Positions 39,770 through 64,000 of a stretch of 64,000 nucleotides of DNA are shown here, in pieces. The position numbers and the translations under genes are program-made. This stretch comes from Scatophagus argus (taxonomy: Eukaryota; Chordata; Actinopteri; Scatophagidae). The DNA lies in the NCBI RefSeq assembly GCF_020382885.2, contig NC_058508.1:4518055-4582054 (forward strand). The letters run 5' to 3'. The notes under the pieces were generated by a model. It did no database searches. It was not told where the DNA came from and saw only the letters and a program-made list of their open reading frames with translations. How positions within the stretch are numbered: position 1 is the stretch's first letter; each line of letters starts with the position of its first letter.

Positions 39770-41288
39770 TCTTTCTGCTGTTGCAGCCAATCACATGATG
39801 TGGAACTTTGCTGTAGTAAAACAGGGTGGAGGCGAGAGAGTCAAAGAGAGGCGGGGTGGGGAGGGAAAAGCGGAACCCGGATGCTGATGCTGACCGATGA
39901 AGGAAGCCAGACAGAAGCAGCAGCAGCAGGAGGAGGAGGAGGAGGAGGAGGGGTGTGTGAGAGGTGTGGAAAAAAAGAGAAAGGGAAACGAGGATATTAC
40001 GGGCAGCAGCGGAGTGGAGGAGATCATCCCGTGAATGATGGACACTGCTGCTGTGGATGGGAGAAACTTCTGAAAAATTATTGCCTGCAAGGCGATTTTT
40101 CTGTTGGATTTTTATTTATTTTTTATTTATTTATTTTATTTTTTGTTGTCAGTCCTGAGGGGATTCAACAGCTTGGCGCCGGCTGAGCGAGATGCGATGA
40201 TATCATGAGCATAGCCGGCCAGGGAGAGAGAAAGAGAGACAGAGAGGAAGAGAGGGAGGGAGGAAGAGGGAGCGCGGGGAGGAGAGACGGGGAGTCGGCT
40301 ACCACCAGGCCAGCTGAGGATGCTTGTTGTTTCTAGAAACAGTATTAATCGCCGGGCCGAGCACTGATCCTCCTCCTCCGGCACACCGAGCGCACCTGTC
40401 TCCGCTGAAGCTGTCCCGACCGAGGACGCATTTCGCCCGCCTCGCTCGGTCTGCCGAAGGCTGGTTGCCTTTTTGATGCCCCCCCTCTTCCTCTATTTCC
40501 TGATGCAGGGCCGGGGAGGGGTGAGCCAAAGTGTGCACCGGATATTGGAAAACCCATTCTTCTTGCTGATGCTGTTGTGATAATAGATTATTATCTGGGC
40601 AACGCCGCATCTGCACAGATCCTGACCAAACGAGGCCTGGTTTGAGAAGAAACGGGAATGTTTGGGCTTGGAAGGTTTATGAAAACATTTTTAGACGGTA
40701 CCAGCAGCGACGAGAGGGGTCCCTGATATCGATCAGAGACTGGATTCAATCAGGGCATTCTGACTTGGGATATTTGAGACTCTGCTCTTACAGAAATCAA
40801 TCTGTGGCAAATGTAGCCTTCCTGCCCAGGTCTGGATGAGATCTGTCTCCTCTGCTCCACTTTTGGCCAGCTGAATAAGCTATACGGGATCAATCAGCTT
40901 TAAACTACTGTTATTTATAGCAATGGGGGAGTGGGTTTGATGTGACACGTTATCACTGGCACCGGTCAAACCTCACACGTCCTCTTCTTTTGATCGTTTC
41001 TACCTGCCTTCTGAATGATGCTGCTTTCTGCGCCGTAGTAAAAGGGACACAACCCGAGACTGGGAGATACTTTATTCTAGGCCTTATAGAGTGGAAACTA
41101 GGAACTGGACCGCATGACAAACAAGTGCATGGGAGTAGCCTGCAGGGCCCGGCTTTAGATCACGACCAGTCCTCCGTACCTCTCCTCTCCGCCGCCTGTG
41201 ATGTGCTTTACGGCATTACGCACGGAGCAGGAGCGACCGCTATCTTGATCTGCCTTATATCAGGAATAGAATTTCATCTCGGGAAAGG
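39770..41288 (+). promoter_or_regulatory. brsk1 promoter and 5' leader region
   Basis: Composition changes sharply near 39820 to a GC- and purine-rich stretch with a (GGA)n run (39929-39951), and many CpGs between 40160 and 40460. This fits a CpG-island promoter plus a long leader directly upstream of the brsk1 ATG. Open frames here (39767-40186 and others) show no family motifs and are likely leader sequence. A minimal start-stop ATGTGA lies at 40940-40945. The ATG at 41289 has A at -3. The transcription start cannot be fixed from sequence. Confidence 0.6.
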
Positions 41289-59417
<18,129 letters not shown>

Positions 59418-61570
59418 AAAGAATGTTGTGGAAGAGAGGCGAGGGTCATCTGCCTGGCCTTTTTCTCTTCCTTCCCTCAATCCTTCCCACATTCTTTCCT
59501 TCCCTGCTTTCTTACTTCCTGCCTTGCCTCCTACCATTTCAAAGTAATGGGATGTAGTAGGGGGAGGTTTTTCCTTGAAGCTGATCTGGGGAAATGACAG
59601 AGAAATGGCTGGTTTTAGCAAAAACATACACTTCTGGTGGTGGTGGAGGCGGTTTAACCTGATCTCTAGTCAGCCTTCAAGGGCAGCTTCACCCCGGAGG
59701 GACGAGTCCCAAAACTGGATGCCCAAAAAACTCCCACCTTACCAGAGAGTTACAGGAAAAGTCCACAGCCAGGGTAACACACAGTTCACCTGATCCGACG
59801 AATCAAGAAAGCACATACCCTTTTCACCGACCAGTCACATTCAACACGTGGTTCAAATCCAACAGGAAACTTCCCCTCAGTCAGTCATAATGGCACAGGA
59901 AGATACTGACCAACACCATCATCTGATCATCAAGTCCCCTCAACACCACCTGACCAAACCAAATGATACAGTCTCATGACAGGAAGCCCACTCTCCTCTC
60001 CTCCCCCCACTTCCTAATTAAAGACAAATATTCTCAAACAAAGCTACAAAATGAGGTTGTCTTTTGAGAAAGGAACAAGACATATAGGAGGAGTCTTGAT
60101 TTAGACTTGATTGTTGAAGTGGATATTATTTCTCAATAATTTATAACCTTAATTTGTACTTTAACAATCAAGGAGTTTGAGAGCAGAGGAAAAAACAAAT
60201 GAAACAATGGATCTGGTTTAGGTGAATATCAAAATACGACAAAGACATAGAAGAAAGAAATTTTCCGTGTGTGTATGAGCAACATAAAGTCCCACAGTTA
60301 CTTCTGAATTACTCTTACTGAAAAAGCTATGATACCATATTGCCTTTAATGGAGGAGAAAAAGTGGATAGCTAGTTAGATTTAGCCCCATTTTGTGGACA
60401 CTAGTCACACCACAGGTAGAATGTTTCATAAGTGAAAACTCTTGCTAGATGAGAGGGAGCTAGATGGAGACAAAACAGGATAGTTAGCAACAGGTATCTA
60501 TTTGTTCGCAAACAAAGGACGAAAGAAAATCCAGTAGCCAAAAACTTAACCTAACATAAAGATGACAGTGAAGGTGTGGGTTTTTTTCCCAGTCTATTTC
60601 CCATATAATATTCATACGCCATATATACATAGAAGGAGTTATAGTTTGCTGTAGTCGCTTTATATATGCTGACTGTGAAACAATCCCTCCAAGTACAACT
60701 CAATTGTAAAGGACAAAATTCACTGTCTGTGCATTGGTTCAGCTGAGGCTAATAAGAGGCCTCAGCAGTCTGAGTTAGCCTAAAAGCTAAGGCCTGTCAA
60801 ACTTTGGATTTCTCAACATGCTTAAGTGGTATGCTATAGCAACTGGCTACAGCTGTTTTGACAGCTGATTGGCTGTAACCACCTAAAAATAATAAGCCCA
60901 CTCTTGTCTACCAGTTCCTTAGCTCCTTTTAGCAAGTTTGAGTTACTGGTACTGTCAGAAATTGCTGATATGTCTAAATCAGAATTACGACTTCCAGGCT
61001 GGCATGGTTGTCTTTTTCTGATTGTGCTGCTTGTTATACTGCCTGGTCCTACAACAGCCAGGACAAAAATACCCATTTAATTTGGCAAAATAAGACTACT
61101 AACTCAGACTGTTTCCTAATATTTGCTTAAGCTGAACTGTGTTTTTGTTTCCTGTCTCTAATAATGGAGTCATTGGAAGGGATCACTTCACAGCCAGTGT
61201 GGACAGGAAGGATGATTGTAGTGACTAGTAACCCTTTAAGTGTACATATGGGTGTATGAATATTGTATGATGGACTCAAAAAAGTCCTCATCTATCCTAA
61301 ATGAGAAGAGAATTTAAGTCCTCTAAATTAAGTAATTGAAAATGGATGATGATAGAAGTGTGGAATTAAAATAAAGAGGTGGTCAAGCAGGACTGCCAAG
61401 TATTTAAGCTTTTTAGACCCACAATTACGCAACTGAAACCCTGCCTATGTTCCTTTGACAATAGATGCAGAATGATGCATGGTGATTCAAAGCACCCCAA
61501 CAAAAGCCTCCTTTCTTTCTGCTTCTCTGAGAGGAAAGATGGAGATGAATAAAAATTGCCTTTTTACAAG
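59418..61570 (+). other. brsk1 3' untranslated region (proximal part)
   Basis: Directly after the brsk1 stop, with no competing exon. AATAAA signals lie at 61370-61375 and 61548-61553, giving a 3' untranslated region of about 2 kb if used. A GCTGAGGC/GCCTCAGC hairpin lies at 60742-60766. The transcript may run further; neuronal kinase mRNAs often have long 3' ends. Confidence 0.5.
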
Positions 61571-64000
61571 AAGAAAAACATGAAGGCAAGAAAGAAAGGA
61601 CTGAGGTGTGTCACTCGTCATAAAAATTCTGCCTGGAGGGAGGGAATGGAAAAATGAAGCCACACATAAAGAATGAAGTTTTGCTTGTGTATTTTTTTTT
61701 CCATATTTTTTTCTTTAACTGCGCTCTGGTCTTTCCTCTTTTTAATTTTTTTTTAATGTTTGCCACCAGCAAAAAAGAGGGCAGCGCCAATCATGTGAAT
61801 GTCAAAACCTTTTTGAAATTCTTGCGAGTGTGAAGATATTTTTGCTCATGTGTTTATTGAAATTGTATTTATTTATCTATGTATTTATTTTCCGCGTATT
61901 TATTGACAGTGTAATTCTTTTTTAAAAAGCAGGAGATGGGTGAAGACCACTTTCAAGATGTCATTGCACGGCAAACCAGCCTTCCCTGAGAGAAACTGAA
62001 AAACAACTTCTCTCCTTTTTCTTTAATTCTAAAAAGTGATGCCACAAAAATACTGTTCATCTTTATATTGTGTTTTTAGCTGTTGAAATTTTACACAATT
62101 AATTCAAAGACGTTTGCGTGTGCGTGTAAGACACACATGTGCGCCTTTCAAATTAGAAGTGTGTTCTCACCAGTGTAGTGATGTGGCTCCAGGGATGGCA
62201 GGGTCGGTTTGTTGGTTGATTAACAACTCTGGTCCAAACTGAAATCTGAACAACCACTAGATGGGTTGCCTTGACTTTTTCCAGACATTCTTGATCTTCA
62301 GAGGATGAATCCTAATGGCTTGCGTGGTCTTTTTGGACAGACAATAATGATATGTACTTTCTTTCTGACTTTTTGTCATCTGACTTTTCATCTGGCACCA
62401 TCACCAGGTCAAAATTAAAATTTTGTCCAATACTTTGATTTATGAAGAAATACCTGCAAAACTGAATTTCCACAAGCCTCAGCTGCACTTTGTGTTCAGA
62501 GGTAACTAGTAAATTTTAACGAGAACAAGTTAAACTAAGAAGGCAAATAGGGCAAGCGTTATACCTGCATAGCTGTAGGCTCTAGGTTGTTAATTCATTC
62601 ATGAACAGGGACAGCAAGCACAAATGTATTTTTTGTCATTCCCTGTAAAACTATCTGTGTTCATTTATGCAAACCAACACTCCACTAAAACAATTACATA
62701 TTTCTAATTGACTTTCTATGGTCTCTTCACACACTGTGCATGCTTAAATTAAACAGCTGTACAAGAATAGAAAAAAACAACATTTGTTTGCAGTTTTATC
62801 ACAGTTTGTCTTTTTTTTTTTCTGGAATATGTGGTTGGCAACTGCAACATCCCTACAATCTGTTTACACAAGATCAACATTCAAGTGCAAACTGAGCCTT
62901 TTCATAAGTGGATCACAGTCACATTGAAGGTTCTGGCATGGTTTTGGAATATTTTTTTCAGAAGGCTGTGGGAAATTCACTTGCTTCTTTTGACAGTTTT
63001 GCATTTTCGAATGGCACAGCACTCTTAGTGGACATAATTTAAAAGATTTTTAGTCTTCACTGGTTTAACATTACATATAAACTGTTTCTCCCCCTTTCGT
63101 GTAATCAGAAGCTTTATTTTCCCATCCTGGTGTTCAAAGTGAGCCCCATGTGTGCCCTAGCAGTGAGATGGCACATCCTAAAGGTGGAAGGCCATGGAGG
63201 TTTAAAGTTACACACATGAAAAAGAGTGTTATGTCACAGTATGCTTTTTATAAGCATGAGGTCAGAGTCAACTTTACAGCCATCTTTAAAAAGAAAAAAG
63301 CAAGGGAAGAGCAACAAAAGAAGGAAAGGCAAAAAAAAGGCTGTTCCAGATTGTTCTCTACTCTGAGCAAGCTCTGCATCTAAATCCATTCATTGATTCA
63401 AGGGGACCCTTGGCACATTTGCAGCTGAGAGTCTTCTGTGCTTGTGAAACTCTCCTATTGAAAGAAAACTCCCTCCCTCATTCCTCCTGTATCAGCCCCC
63501 CCGTTCTCCCATTCACTTTACATTTTCTACACTCCCCCATTCCTCCTCTTTGTATCTCCTGTATGTCTGCTCCACGCCCGCCCTTGTCCCAAATGCACAT
63601 ATGTCACCCCCTTATATAATCATCCCCTCCTCCCCTGCCCTTGTATACATTTTATACACTGTATACTTCAACACAGATGCTGTATACATTTGTATACACT
63701 GTATGCCTGTCTGTCTCCATTGTATGCCATCCATATCTATGTAGTGTTCACTATCTTTTATTGACACTGTAGTCACCATACAACTCTTCTTCTCGTCATT
63801 ATTGCTCAGTCTTCTTCTGCAGTCAGCATTGTACAACTGTAATCTCTTGTCTCCCTCCCATATGCCAAGCCACTCCCACCTCACGTCACCACACTCCACC
63901 CATGACCACCCGCCCATCTCATGCACCTCCACTCCACTCACTAGAAAAAGGGTTTTTTTTTCACTTTGGAGGAAGTTGTGACATCAGAAAAAAAACTCAA
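61571..64000. other. Distal brsk1 3' region or intergenic
   Basis: No exon recognised. U-rich and ATTTATTTAT stretches (61850-61900) look like AU-rich 3' untranslated sequence. A near-duplicate TGTATACATTT-TATACACTGTAT motif occurs twice (63642-63664 and 63681-63704). The last 600 bases are C/T-rich. Whether this is transcribed with brsk1 cannot be told from sequence. Confidence 0.4.

Noticed and set aside
39767..40186. Cys- and Gly-rich 139-codon frame before brsk1
   Set aside because: It coincides with the purine-rich promoter/leader region; the glycines come from a GGA repeat and no family motif is visible.

Overview
This is a stretch of nuclear genome from a ray-finned fish, most likely a percomorph. 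The reasons are an intact teleost-type prolactin gene (four-cysteine mature hormone, close to tilapia and sea bass forms), vertebrate GT-AG introns, many (CA)n/(GA)n microsatellites, and several interspersed repeat types common in percomorph genomes. There are no prokaryotic operons, CRISPR arrays or credible tRNA/rRNA genes. Most open frames longer than 60 codons are chance frames or run through microsatellites.

Four spliced protein-coding genes can be rebuilt. (1) dusp3, minus strand, 16410 to 12666, three coding exons: a VHR-type dual-specificity phosphatase. (2) prl, minus strand, 21229 to 18954, five coding exons: prolactin precursor of 212 residues, with a TATA box, a long (GT/CA)n tract and pituitary POU-factor-like sites upstream. 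(3) A tiny two-coding-exon gene, plus strand, 27295 to 35097, encoding a 58-residue twin CX9C protein. Its cysteine spacing is that of the copper chaperone Cox17, but the copper-binding Cys-Cys pair is absent. (4) brsk1, plus strand, 41289 to 59417, twenty coding exons: a SAD/BRSK brain-type AMPK-related kinase of 864 residues with kinase, UBA, Ser/Pro-rich and C-terminal KA1-like parts.

Layout: 1-11.7 kb is gene-poor and rich in microsatellites and transposon remnants. 12.6-16.6 kb is dusp3. 16.9-18 kb holds retroelement-like debris, including an LTR-like segment ending in a tRNA-Met-like remnant. 18.1-22.2 kb is prl with its regulatory region. 22.2-27.1 kb is repeat-bearing intergenic DNA. 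27.2-35.7 kb is the small CX9C gene with a 7.6-kb intron. 35.7-39.8 kb is intergenic. 39.8 kb to the window end is brsk1, with a long GC/purine-rich 5' leader region and a long 3' untranslated region. The genes do not form a functional pathway: a phosphatase, a pituitary hormone, a putative mitochondrial intermembrane-space protein and a neuronal kinase simply lie next to one another.

The least expected item is the Cox17-like protein without copper ligands. Also notable are a brsk1 intron whose 5' splice site runs directly into a (TTA)n repeat, so that failure to splice would add a poly-leucine tail, and two internally deleted copies of one Tc1-derived element.
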